From Allomyces arbusculus (lineage: Eukaryota > Blastocladiomycota > Blastocladiomycetes > Blastocladiales > Blastocladiaceae): a stretch of DNA of 64,000 nucleotides. The notes under the pieces are model-generated. The model ran no database searches. It had not been told where the DNA came from and saw nothing but the letters and a program-made list of their open reading frames with translations. The stretch lies in the NCBI GenBank assembly GCA_027604705.1, contig JADHYV010000074.1:1-64000 (forward strand), read 5' to 3'. Positions 1 to 10,770 of this stretch are shown piece after piece. The position numbers and the translations under genes are program-made. Position 1 is the first letter of the stretch, and each line of letters opens with the position of its first letter.

Positions 1-75
1 TCGGGCTTGACGAGCGCGAGCAAATGGCGCACGCGGTCGTAAACCGCCTGCGCCTTCTTCTCGTCGCCCGGGTCG
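1..75 (-). CDS. 3' part of an unidentified leftward gene (partial)
   Basis: On the minus strand this stretch reads as an open, strongly codon-biased segment (D-P-G-D-E-K-K-A-Q-A-V-Y-D-R and onward) that runs off the window edge. Just upstream the minus strand carries a plausible branch site (CTGAC) and acceptor (CCAG), so this looks like the start of an internal or last exon. It is too short to identify. I see no partner exon in the following 300 bases with confidence. Confidence 0.4.
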
Positions 76-1605
76 CTGGCGCAGTGTCAGCGCAGAGGGT
101 TAAGCGCACGAGCAACCATTGCACTCGCGAAGCTCGAAAGCGTTGGTCTTGCCGCGCGTAACGCCTGGGACGCCAGATCATTCGTGTACGACGAGTCCAA
201 TTTCTTGGCCGCTATTCGATTAAAACACACGGTAGGTCATACTGCGTACTGAGCATCTGAGGCATGCTGTGTCAGACATGACGGCGCGACCTAGGATCGC
301 ATCCAGACGGACACAGACGACCAGTGAAACCGAAGCTGCCCACGTCCGCGCGCATCCCGCCAACAGGCCTTGCTCGATTCCGGTGCCATGACGACCGTCG
401 CGCCCATAAAACCCGGCCACCCTCGTGGTCTTGCTGCTGGACATCGGCCCCTCCTTTCGCCCTGCTTCAACCAGCTCCTACCGTCGTCGATGCGTCCGCT
501 CACCAATCCACCGACCCGCCCACGTCCGCTCGGCAATCGGCTTCCTGACGAGTACCAGCACGAGACCGAGACCACGCTCGCGTGGCTGTTCACGCCGCAG
601 CGGGAGCACGCGATGCGGATGCTCATGCGCAGCGCACGCGTGGACGAGCGTGCTGAACCACGAGGTTGTCGAGGTCGAGGAACCAGCGAGCTCGTCACGG
701 TCAAAATCGCCCATCTCGCTGCCGCCGACAACGACACCGACGGCCGCGAACCGGACTCGGTTCCCGACCGTCGTCCTTTCCGTCGAGCTCCCGGCCAAAA
801 GCAGGCGTTCCAACTCGGGCACCATGATCCCGTAGTCGACGACTTGCATGGTGTGATCGCGGCAATCGCGCCGTGACGAGCGCAGTGGTCGTTGATCTCG
901 TCGATACTGAGCGCACCGACGCGTCGCGCTGCCGACCCACACGACGATCCGGGCCCAAGTGGAAACAAGGTTCGCGACGCGGCGTATAATCCCGCCCTGC
1001 CGTGTGTAGACGTGGTTGTTGCAGTTGATGCTCACACGGCGCCGTCCGTCGCGCCGCAGCAGTCTTGAAAACGGCCGTTTTATGCCGCCAGTGATCAGTG
1101 AGCAGTCGGGTCTCGACGTGCAAGGGAGTTGCTGGTGATCGAGTCGTCGTTGGCCGTGGTGCCGTGCGGTTGGGTCCATGATCTGTCGCGGCGTCGTGGA
1201 TTGCAAGTCGGTCCAAGGGGTGGATGCGTTGGCATTGAATGGAATGCGGGACGTTGTGCTGTGAGCAGATTGGCGGGAAACATGGTTATCGCGAACGACG
1301 AAGGCACAGCAGCGCGAGAGCACGGAACAAAAGTGTGTCGGCGCGACCCGGCCTGTGTCGACAGATTTGGCACGATGCGGTAGACCTTCATTTCGGTGGC
1401 CCCGAGAGGCGTGCAGGAACGCCAGCGAAACCACGTTGGAAATCCAGGCGATAACCATGCTCGATGCGGCCAAGTGCATCACCGGCACCAGCGACCCGTG
1501 CCCTCTGGTTCTCAACCCATCGCCAGCTTCTCGCGAGTCTCGCGCGCGTGGTGCCGACTGGACCAGAACGCACCTTCAAGTCCACGCCGCCGCGACGCGC
1601 CACGG
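76..1605. other. 1.5 kb without a confident gene
   Basis: Open frames overlap on both strands, but none has a convincing start, domain or splice structure. The best coding-like patches are around 530-650 on the plus strand and around 680-860 on the minus strand; they face each other and both lack a recognisable family. The last few hundred bases are presumably the promoter of phosphoglycerate kinase. Confidence 0.4.
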
Positions 1606-1612
1606 TATAAAA
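1606..1612 (+). promoter_or_regulatory. TATA box of PGK
   Basis: TATAAAA lies about 80 bases upstream of the PGK start codon in otherwise GC-rich sequence, the expected place for a core promoter element of a highly expressed glycolytic gene. Confidence 0.6.
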
Positions 1613-1690
1613 CGCACGACGCGTCCTGGAGGCCCCACGCTCTTCTCGACGCTGCCGCACCACCGATCTGCAACCTCCACCGACACCGCC

Positions 1691-3108
1691 ATGGCCATCA
1701 AGATCTCGAACAAGCTCGACGTGACCGCCGTCGACGTTGCCGGCAAGCGCGTTCTGATCCGGTCAGTCTTGGATTTGATTCTACGTGCTCGCTCGCAACC
1801 CAACTCGCGCGATGCGGTGCTACCAGCTCGCCAGAATGCCGCGGCGTTGTCGCGTCGGATCAGCTCGATTTGCGCCAGCAATACTGACGCTCGCGCACCT
1901 GCACCATCGACTCTAGCGTCGACTTCAATGTGCCGTTTGCCGGTGGCGAGATCTCCAACAACCAGCGCATCGTCGCGGCGCTGCCGACGATCCAACATGT
2001 TCTCGCGCAGGGCCCCAAGGCCGTGATCCTCATGTCGCACCTTGGCCGCCCGGACGGCAAGGTCGTGGCCAAGTACTCGCTGGCGCCCGTTGCCAAGGAG
2101 CTCGAGCGCCTGCTCGAGAAGCCCGTCACGTTCCTGCACGACTGCGTCGGCGAGGCCGTCGAGACTGCCGTTGCCGAGGCCGAGGAGGGCGCCGTGATCC
2201 TGCTCGAGAACCTGCGCTTCCACATTGAGGAGGAGGGTTCGGCCAAGCAGGCCGATGGCACCAAGGTCAAGGCCGACAAGGCGGCCGTCGCCGAGTTCCG
2301 CGCGTCGCTGACCAAGCTCGGCGACGTCTACATCAACGACGCGTTTGGCACGGCGCACCGCGCGCACTCGTCGATGGTCGGTGTCGACCTGCCCGTGCGT
2401 GCCGCGGGTTTCCTGATGAAGAAGGAGCTCGACTTCTTTGCCAAGGCCCTCGAGTCGCCCGACCGCCCCTTCCTCGCGATTCTCGGCGGCGCCAAGGTCT
2501 CGGACAAGATCCAGCTGATCGACAACTTGCTCGACAAGGTCAACGTCATGATCATTGGCGGCGGCATGGTCTTCACGTTCAAGAAGGTCCTGCAGGGGAT
2601 GGCCATTGGCAACTCGCTCTACGACGCGCCTGGCGCCGAGCTGGTCGAGAAGCTCGTGCAGAAGGCCGAGGCCAACGGCGTCAAGATCGTGTTCCCCGTC
2701 GACTACGTGGCCGCCAACAAGTTTGCCGCTGACGCGGAGACGCAGGTTGTGACCGACGAGGACGGTATTCCCGAGGGCTGGATGGGTCTCGACTGCGGTC
2801 CCGAGTCGGCCAAGCTCTTTGCCGCCACGATTGCCGAGGCCAAGACCGTCCTCTGGAACGGTCCCGCCGGCGTGTTTGAGTTTGAGTCGTTTGCGCACTG
2901 CACCAAGACCATGGTCGATGCGCTCGTCTCCGCGACGGCCGAGGGCACCGTCTCGATTGTCGGTGGTGGTGACTCGGCCACGGCGGCCGCCAAGTTTGGC
3001 GCCGACGACAAGCTGTCGCACATCTCGACGGGTGGCGGTGCGTCGCTCGAGCTGCTCGAGGGCAAGGACCTTCCCGGTGTCGTTGCGCTCTCGGACAAGG
3101 ACGAGTAG
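1691..3108 (+). CDS. PGK1: phosphoglycerate kinase
   Basis: Cytosolic glycolytic enzyme that transfers phosphate from 1,3-bisphosphoglycerate to ADP. Exon 1 is 1691-1761 and exon 2 is 1917-3108, giving 420 residues, close to the family's usual 415-420. Exon 1 supplies the N-terminal strand (ISNKLDV...GKRVLIR), and after the intron the signature DFNVPF follows at once. Further PGK blocks are seen: [36 protein letters not shown], the [12 protein letters not shown] hinge and a C-terminal GGGDSATAA nucleotide site. The donor is GTCAGT and the acceptor CTCTAG; the splice completes an Arg codon. The gene is intact. A TATA box precedes it and an AT-rich 3' flank follows. Confidence 0.98.
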
Positions 3109-3937
3109 AGGGCAGGGAGGATCGTGGATCAGGAGGTTGCGCATTTCATCGCTTGCGCTCGTGTCGCGGCGATAAGTGGGCCGTGGATTCCATTGACTTG
3201 TGCTATACGTATATACATATTTCCGTCCACCGTACCTTGCATTTGTGTGAATGTGGAAAGCGCTGCACGATGAGCTGCACAATGCGGCGCGCGACCTTTT
3301 GCAGAGATTCACTAGACTAGAAGCGCTGCGACTTCGTTGCCACAACTGGCGCCGCACATTATGGTTGGACTCGAGCACCATTCTACCTCCACTTATCCAA
3401 GCTGATTGCATGCTGGTCACGCAGAACTGGCCGAGCAGGACCAGATCGCGCGACGTGCCACAGAAAATACACATTGGAGAGCACACACACTTGAGGGGGG
3501 TCAGGATTGAGGCCAGTTGAAAAGCACGATCAGCGCGCGCGACTTGCTCTTCGGTGGCGGCCAGTGTGGCGAAAAAGAGCGAATGGCCTCGATCAGAGTG
3601 GCCTTGAATTGGCGCGCATCTCGTCAAACGTTGACGTTGGTGATGATGCTCAGCAAAAGGACGCCAAGCATGACACCCCGTTCGAGGCGCGAAGCGGCGC
3701 ACGAGGACCCAGGCACTTCTGTTGCGTGCGTGCCAGCGAGTTCGAGAAGGCAGACAGAGCCTCTTCATGCAATCGACTTTGCCGCACTTTCAAAAAGGCC
3801 TGGTCGCCGGTCGCCGTGCGCAATGCTCGCGAAACCACTTTCCTTCGCTCACATCTCACACCTCGCGCTCCCGCGGGTCAATTTCCACCATCCGATTGCA
3901 TCGACCCGTCAACCAGCTTGCAGCACAACAACCAGCG
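3109..3937. other. intergenic, PGK 3' flank and next promoter
   Basis: No credible gene. Contains the AT-rich stretch (TATACGTATATACATATTT, about 3204-3223) that probably belongs to the PGK 3' end, then the upstream region of the first SPRY membrane gene. Confidence 0.5.
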
Positions 3938-5967
3938 ATGTTCAAAACCACACCACGGCCCCGGAGTGGGTCTGCTCGGCGATCCTTGGCCCGCCGCGCG
4001 CCGCCACGACGGCTGCGCCAACTTCTTCTCGCGTTGGCCGCTGTACTTGTCGTTCTGGCCTTGATTGTGCCCGCCGGCGCCGTACCCAAGGGGGGTGGCG
4101 GCGGGGGCAAGGGCGGCAGCAGCTCGTCGTCGTCCTCGTCCAAGGGCGGCTCGTCGTCAAGTTCGTCGGGCTCGAGCAGTAGCAAGTCGGGCTCGAGCAG
4201 CACCGGTAGCACGAGCAAGTCGGGCAGCAGTAGCAGCTCGAGCCGTTATTATGGTCCGTAGAGTTGAATGAGAGTAGCTGGTCGCGTTGCGGAAATCCAT
4301 CCACGTCAGGAGACTGACGACCGCTTCGCTTCGCCTCACCACGACCAGGCTCGCCGTCGTACCCCATCGTTGGGCCTATGGGCTACTACGGGTACTGGGG
4401 CCCCGTCTACTATGTGCCTGTCTCCGGGTCCTCGAGCCGCATCCGCAACTGCACGTTTATCCGAACAAACCCGGACGGGTCGACGAACACGACGACCTAC
4501 TACACGGGCAACACATGCCCCGACCCGGACGGCGGCGGTCTGAGCGGCGGCGCAATTGCGGGCATCGTGATTGGCTCAATTGTCGGTCTTTGCTGCTGCT
4601 GCGGGCTTGGGTACTGGGCCGCTACGGCCATGGGTTGCATGTGCTGCCACGCCATAAAAAAGAACAAGGAAAAGAAGAAGAACAAGAACAAGTGGGAATC
4701 GCTGTCGAACCCGCCGCACGAGTCGGACGTGCCGGAAGTGGTCGAGGAGGTCGACAACGCGCCGCGGATCGAGGTCACGGCACAAGGATCGCTCGCCAAC
4801 CCGGTGCACGAGGCGTCGGCCGACGCCAACGAGCGCGGTGCTGAATTTGTGCGCCTAAACCCGCCGCTCACGATTGTCTGGTCGCCCGAGTACGTTGCGC
4901 AGCTCATGGACAAGGCGCAAACGGCCAAGATTGTCGTTCCTGCCGACGCGACCAGCAAGGTGCGCGTCGACAATGGCGAAATGAGCAAGATTGTGTTTTT
5001 CCCGGACCTGGCGGTCCCAAGCGCGCCCATAATGCCTGCCGAGCTCGACAAGAAGGACAAGTTTGCGCTCGAGTCGGACCAAATGATGGCCGCGTCGTCG
5101 TCGGCGACCATGGCGCCGCTGGCCGTCCCGCCCGCCGTCGTAGGGCCGCACATGTCCGTGACCGACCCGGACGTGACCGTCTTCACGGCGTTCCCGTTGC
5201 CGTGGCTACCCGCGAATCTGCCCAACGCGCCCGCGAACACGCGCGCTGTCGTCTACTTTGAAGTCTCGATCAAGTCGATGGACCCGCACGCGACGCTCGC
5301 CATCGGGCTGACGCATTACCCATACCCGTCGTTCCGTCTTCCCGGCTGGCACCCGTGGTCGATTGGCTACCACTCGGACGACGGCCGCCTGTTCGTCTCC
5401 GACTCGGACCGCGGCCGTGAGTACGGCAAGCCATACCGCGCTGGGGACGTGGTCGGTGTCGGCGTCGACACGCGCACGTGCAACGTCTTCTTCACGCGCA
5501 ACGGCGTCAAGTTGCCGGACATTACCGACGCGCAGGTACCCGCGCCATTTGTCGGGATTCACCCAGCGATTGGTGCCGACGGCGCGTGCGAGGTGGACGT
5601 GCGCTGGCACGGCGGGTTCCGGTGGGCCGACGCCGACGCCAAGGGGTTCGCATACAGTCTCGACGACGCGGTGCCGGCGTACCCTGCCGTCATGCCACCG
5701 CCGCCGCCGATGGCGATGCCGTCGGCACCCACGTCGTTCCCGGACGCACCGAGCCCGCAGCCTGGCGAGCCCGCGTTGCCAGCGTACACGACGTTTGCAC
5801 GTGGTACCGCGCCTGCGGATCCGGCGGCGACTGTCATGGCACCGATTTCCGCACCAAGGTCGTCGACGCCGGCTGCGGCCGCTGTTCCGACAACGACGGC
5901 TCCTCCCGCAACAACCACGACGGCTCCTCCTCCCGCAGCGACCACAACGACGACGCCGCTGCCATGA
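3938..5967 (+). CDS. single-pass membrane protein with cytosolic SPRY domain (copy 1)
   Basis: Exons 3938-4253 and 4349-5967 give 644 residues. Order: basic N-terminus and signal/anchor helix (about 26-48), Gly/Ser-rich lumenal stretch, a conserved ectodomain block with CTFIRTNPDGSTN and a following CP, transmembrane helix (about 174-197, with CCCC), Lys-rich stop-transfer, then a SPRY domain (about 380-545; FFTRNGVKLPDITDA is diagnostic). The tail is Pro/Thr-rich and has PY-like sites LPAY and VPAY. The layout (N-terminal anchor, SPRY, PY motifs) resembles fungal Ssh4/Ear1 adaptors that recruit the Rsp5/NEDD4 ubiquitin ligase to membrane cargo; that function is inferred. The intron phase (1) and position match both downstream paralogues, which fixes the donor GTCCGT. 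Confidence 0.85.
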
Positions 5968-6672
5968 GCGCGCCCTGCATTAGAAGTGCCATTTGTGCTC
6001 GCGGTTTTGTGTTAGTGCGGCGCAGCGCGGCAAGCATCGATGTTGCATCTGTCTCACAATACATCCGTCTGTCTGTTGCTCGGTGCGGTTTTGGTGCCTG
6101 CGCGCGCGTCCAGAGTACTTGGCTCATTGAGTCCGGTCATGTCCACCTCCACCCGCAAGCGCTCTCGTAATGACCACCATTCAGGCGTGTCCCGACGACC
6201 TCAGACACGCCTCAGACCTGCGGCGTGACGGTCCCTGCGCGTGGCAGCAGCACAAAGCATAAGAACTGCGGATGTGCCGACCCAGGCCGACGTCGCCATC
6301 CGCGCGCCACCAATAACAAGGCAACTCGCTGTCACCATCACAAGCTCTGCAAGGACAGTTTGCACGCAAGCTCGGGTTCGCATCCAGTATGCATGCGCCT
6401 TGGCCAGGTTGCATCGCGCCTCCTCGCACCACGTGGGTGCGCCTTGCACCCAAGCCAGGGAGCAGACAGCAAAACTGCGGAACCACGGGATTGACCCCCG
6501 TTTGGTGTCCACCAACGAGCCCTCTCACCATCGCCATTGCTGTCGCCCGTGCGCACCGTCAAGAAGTACTCGTCCTCCGTACAAATGATTGTCGCGACCA
6601 CGAACCAAACTTGCAACACAACATTCCTCGACTTGCCTCGTCCGTTCGCGCACTCTCCACCCGACGACGACC
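5968..6672. other. intergenic between SPRY copies 1 and 2
   Basis: About 700 bases with only shadow-like frames; no domain, splice structure or repeat seen. Confidence 0.5.
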
Positions 6673-6864
6673 ATGACGAGCCGTGCTCACCGTAATTCTC
6701 GGCCTCGACGCACACGATGGCATCAACTCGTTGACACCGCGGCACACTCCCTCGTCGTGATCGTCGCGTCGTCGCTCGCGCTGGCTCCCGCAAGCGCGTT
6801 GCCGGCGGGCGCAACCACGAGTTCAAGCGTGACCAGCCCGAGCAGCAGCAGTTCCAGCTCAAGC

Positions 6865-6923
<59 letters not shown>

Positions 6924-8715
6924 ACCAAGTACTCCCAGCTCGAGCAGCAGTAGCAGCAGCTCATCAAGCGCGAACAAGCCGACGACGTCGTCGCCATCAT
7001 CGAGTGGGTCCTCCACGTCGACAAACAAGTCTGGCAGCACGTCTTCAACCTCCTCCAGCACAAGCAGTTCCAGCACCCCAAAATCCATTCCGAGCACTGG
7101 ATCGGCGCCGCGCAGCTGGGGTGCGTCTTCGCACTTTGCTTCCTGGTGCACGCACGGCTGACGCTCCTAATCGCAACAATGCATGCGTAAACTGATGCGC
7201 TCCATTCTCCACCCAACAGGTTCATCCACGTCACCCGTCGCTGGGCCCAACGGGTACCAAGGATACTGGCAGCCTTACTACTACTCGGACGACACTATGG
7301 CCGAGTCGTCGAGCGTGGCAACGTGCACGTTTGTCGAGACCAACTTGGACGGGTCGATCAAGTCAACCACCGTCTACTATGGCGACGCGTGCCCAAACAG
7401 CGGCGGGCTCAGCGACTGGGCCATTTTCGGGATCGTGGTGGGCGCGCTTGCCGGGATTTGGAGCCTCGTCGCCCTGTGGAATAGCTGCTGTCGCAAGAAG
7501 AAGAAGAAGGAGGAGGGGGAGGGCGAGAGTCGCAGCCAGCGCCGCCGGCGTCGGAGAAGGGAGAATCAGGCCGCAGGCGGGCAACCGAGTGCGAGCGCCG
7601 CTGCTCCCCTGACCAGTCGGCCATCGCGCCGCGGTAGTCGTCAGAACGACCAGCAGCCAACTGCGAAACCCGTTGCGCCCACTCCACCGGCGCCCGAAGT
7701 CCTGCTCACGCTGCCGCTGCCAAACGAGTCGGTCACCGACGCGCGCAGGCGGGCCGCCGATTTCGTCAAGCAGTACCCGGCGCGCGCCTTCTGCTGGACG
7801 CCCAGCAACATTGCGCAGCTTGTCGACAAGACGCAAGTCGCACACTTGGCCGTGCCCGAGGCGCTCGCCGACACGGTGTGGGTTGCGACGTGCAACGGCG
7901 GTGAGCTCGTGCGCGTCGTGTTTTACCCGAAAACGGCACTTGCGGAACTGACCCCATCGAGTGTGGCACCACCAGCACCGACTGGGCCGCCGCCAGCGTT
8001 CGATGCCAAAGTCCCGTTCCTCGAGAGCGACCTTGGGATGCTGGAACCCGCGTCGTCGTCGTCGACTGCAGTGCAGCCGACTGCGGCCGCGGCCACGACG
8101 ATCCCGCCGGACTACAATACCGAGGTGACCGTGCTGACTGCGCTTTCGCTCCCGTGGCTGCGGCCAACGCTCCCGCCGGGCGTCCCAGAGCCGCACCCAA
8201 CGACCCGTGCCGTGATCTACTTTGAGGTCGCCATCACCAAGCTGGACCCGGCCACGACACTCGCCATTGGTCTCGCCAACTTCCCCGCGCCGTCGTACCA
8301 GCTCCCCGGGCGGCACCCGTGGTCGCTTGCGCTGCACTCGAACACGGGCCAAGTGCTCGTCAACAGCACCCCACGTGGGACCAGCAGTGGCAAGCCTCTG
8401 CGCGAGGGCGACATTATTGGTCTCGGTATCGACACGCGCACGAGCGCCGTCTTCTTCACGCGCAACGGCGTCAAGTTGTCGGATATCACCGACGCGAATT
8501 TACCGGCGCCGTATGTCCCCGTGCACCCGGCGTTTGGTGCCGACGGGCCGTGCGAGATTGAAGTGCGTTGGCACGGGCACGAGTTCCAGTGGTCCGACGC
8601 GAATGCACACAATTACGAGTACCGGTTGGAGGAGGGGATCGCTGTGGACCCGCCTCCGGCGCCCATGGTGTCAATGGCGAGCGATGCCGAGTTGCCGCCG
8701 TACACGCCCGTGTGA
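6673..8715 (+). CDS. single-pass membrane protein with cytosolic SPRY domain (copy 2)
   Basis: Tandem paralogue of the gene at 3938. Exons 6673-7120 and 7220-8715 give 647 residues. Signal sequence near residues 25-43, then a long Ser tract encoded by an AGC repeat, the conserved ectodomain block (CTFVETNLDGSIK, later CP), transmembrane helix about 215-237, a Lys/Arg-rich segment, then SPRY about 450-620 (FFTRNGVKLSDITDA). The protein ends in AELPPYTPV, an LPPY sequence that fits a WW-domain ligand. Donor GTGCGT and phase-1 junction are shared with copies 1 and 3. Likely role: membrane-anchored adaptor, by analogy with Ssh4/Ear1; the ligand of the ectodomain is unknown. Confidence 0.85.
6841..6921 (+). 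repeat. AGC trinucleotide repeat coding polyserine
   Basis: Nearly uninterrupted AGC repeats in frame inside exon 1 of SPRY copy 2. The run sits in the lumenal linker, where the paralogues have Ser-rich but less regular codons, so it is probably a recent slippage expansion. Confidence 0.85.
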
Positions 8716-9449
8716 GCGCCGCTGCTGGCTGCGTAAGATGGTCGGGTGGACGCGATGGAGCTGTGGTTATGATGTTTCTGTGCCATGCATGATGTATACC
8801 ATTTTTCTCGTCGTGATCAGCTCGATTGCTCGTCGAGATTGGAGTCACCGCTTGGCCACTCGCACTGCAGTGGGCAGCACTTACACCTGTGCTTGTTCCA
8901 TGGTCGACCGCATGCCGGGGTTGGGTCTCTGTTGTCACCTCATTGGTCGGGTGATCAGAGCTGCGAGACGCGTCCAGCATCGCGCGGGACACTCACGATG
9001 AGCTTCTGGACGCCACCATCCGACGTTCCCTCTCCAAAACTGCTGCAGAACACTGCCGCTGTGGTGGACAGCGGGTCCAACAGTTTAAAAGCGGGTCCAA
9101 CAGTTTAAAAGCCTGAAATCAGCGTTTACGGCTGACCAATAACTGAAAAAGCAAGACTTGACGTGGCAAACACGTCAAGAACCGACGGAACAGACTGTTT
9201 GGTGTCGCAGTGGACAAGGACAACGGGCCGAGAAGTCGGACCAGGCAGTGCGCCGCTCATGTTCGCGTGGCAACCCACGCGTTTACTGGCTCTCTCCGAG
9301 ATTAAGACATTCTCCAAATCGTTTGACGATGTCTTGGGCGGTGGAGTGTTGGAGGTGGCGAAGCAGGTCTTCTCGCCTCTTTGGAATAGAAATGGGTCCT
9401 CGCTCCCGCGACGCGCCAGCTCCAACAGTTTGTTGAGGACCGAACCACC
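8716..9449. other. intergenic between SPRY copies 2 and 3
   Basis: No gene seen. Contains a perfect 20-base tandem duplication at 9071-9110. Confidence 0.5.
9071..9110 (+). repeat. 20-bp unit repeated twice in tandem
   Basis: The unit GCGGGTCCAACAGTTTAAAA occurs twice back to back without a mismatch, about 340 bases upstream of the third paralogue's start codon. Confidence 0.9.
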
Positions 9450-10430
9450 ATGACCAGCTGCAACCCCAAGGTCAGCTCCCGCACCATGCGCGGTCGCAAG
9501 CATCGACGCATTATTCTCGTTTCCGCCGCCGCGGTTCTGCTCATCGCCGCCATCGCCACGCTCGGCGCATCTCCCGTCACGGCTTTGCCCAAGGCCGGCG
9601 GAGGCGGATCGAAAACAAGCGCGACGAGCACACCCGTGAGCCAACCAACAGCAACCGCATCATCGACTAGTACCAGCTTGCCTTCCAGCACCGTGACGCC
9701 CCAGTCGACCGGCTCGTCGAGCTCCAGCAGTATCAAACCAGCCAAAATCAAGCCGAGTAAGAGTAGTGCAGCACGGTCGGCCGACGTTGGTGCGTTCTTT
9801 GTGGTCCCCGCGTTGTGCGTACTAGCTTGGTTTTTCTTTGTTCAGTGCGGTATCGCATTCCGCAGCTGACCGTGACGATTATTGTTCCATGTAGGCTCGC
9901 CGTTCTCGCCCATTGTCGGCCCGACCGGGTCCTTGGGCTACTGGCAGCGCCCGGCACCCACCAACTCGACCACTACGGCCGCAGCATTGTCGTCAACAGC
10001 GACGCGCAGCTGCACGTTCACGGCGATTAACCCAGACGGTTCGACCAACGCGACGCAAGTCTACGTTGACGCCGCGTGTCCGAGGTTTTTGGACGAGGAC
10101 GACGAAGGCAACGAGGACGATTTTGACGTCAATTTCGACGACGAGGACGAGGACGAGGATTCTGAACTGAGCGATGATGCTGTGATTGCGATCGTGTGTG
10201 GCAGTATTGCGGGTGCGGCGTGCCTGGTCGCGACGTGTTTGTACATTTCGCACCGGAAAAAGCGCCGCCGTTGTTGGGAGCAGGTCCGGTCGCCCGAGTC
10301 TGGCGCAAGCGCTGGTCCTGCTGCATCGGTGACTGCGGGTCGTCCGCCAGCGCCGCTGCCCATGGCAAGTGCGAGCGAGCCAGTGTTCTCCGCGCGCTCG
10401 TCCACGGACAAGCCTGCGTTGCCACAGTAG
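9450..10430 (+). CDS. shortened paralogue of the SPRY membrane proteins, no SPRY domain (copy 3)
   Basis: Exons 9450-9789 and 9895-10430 give 291 residues. The first half matches copies 1 and 2: signal sequence (about 22-46), Thr/Ser-rich linker, the PIVGPTG-LGYW junction block, CTFTAINPDGSTN with a following CP, and one transmembrane helix (about 208-230). Between CP and the helix lies an acidic D/E run absent from the paralogues. After the helix only about 60 residues follow and the frame ends in a clean stop, with no SPRY-coding sequence downstream. It keeps the ectodomain and anchor but has lost the cytosolic effector. A consensus-like donor (GTAAGA at 9757) is also in phase, but GTGCGT at 9790 matches the paralogues' position. 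Confidence 0.75.
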
Positions 10431-10770
10431 GTGGCCGGGTGGAGAAGGTGGACGACGATCGATTCGTGTACATGATCCGCTTTTGTAATGCTCTGTCTGC
10501 ATTTTCTTGTCGGATTTTGCGCTCCAATATACCGACCGTGATGGCCCCGCGTGTCAACATGGCTTCGGGCGCGGCCCTCCCACTCTCGCGCCCCTCCCCC
10601 CCCCCCCCCTACTCGACGCCGCCGACCACAAGAGTGTTGCGTACATACCTAGACGGCTGGAGAATTGACCTGCGAGACGTGTCTTTTTTCGAACAGTTAT
10701 TCCGTCCGCAACTGCACTCTTGTCAGATGATTTGCTGGTCTTCACAAACGACGACGAGCCAACCACAACC
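10431..10770. other. intergenic, with C-tract
   Basis: 340 bases with no gene; a run of C lies near 10599-10610. Presumed promoter of the longin-like gene. Confidence 0.4.

Noticed and set aside
478-1515. 345-codon minus-strand open frame at the left end
   Set aside because: No start context, domain or splice support; overlaps an equally plausible plus-strand patch. Left unassigned.
1576-3768. 730-codon minus-strand open frame over PGK
   Set aside because: It is the GC-rich antisense shadow of the PGK coding exon; the plus strand has unmistakable PGK motifs.
6841-6921. AGC repeat as a CRISPR-like or structural array
   Set aside because: It is an in-frame trinucleotide repeat coding serine; no spacers.
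9790-9867. Hydrophobic stretch (FFVVPALCVLAWFFF) as a second membrane helix of SPRY-family copy 3
   Set aside because: It lies after the donor GTGCGT that matches the intron position of both paralogues, and the frame soon stops; treated as intron read-through.
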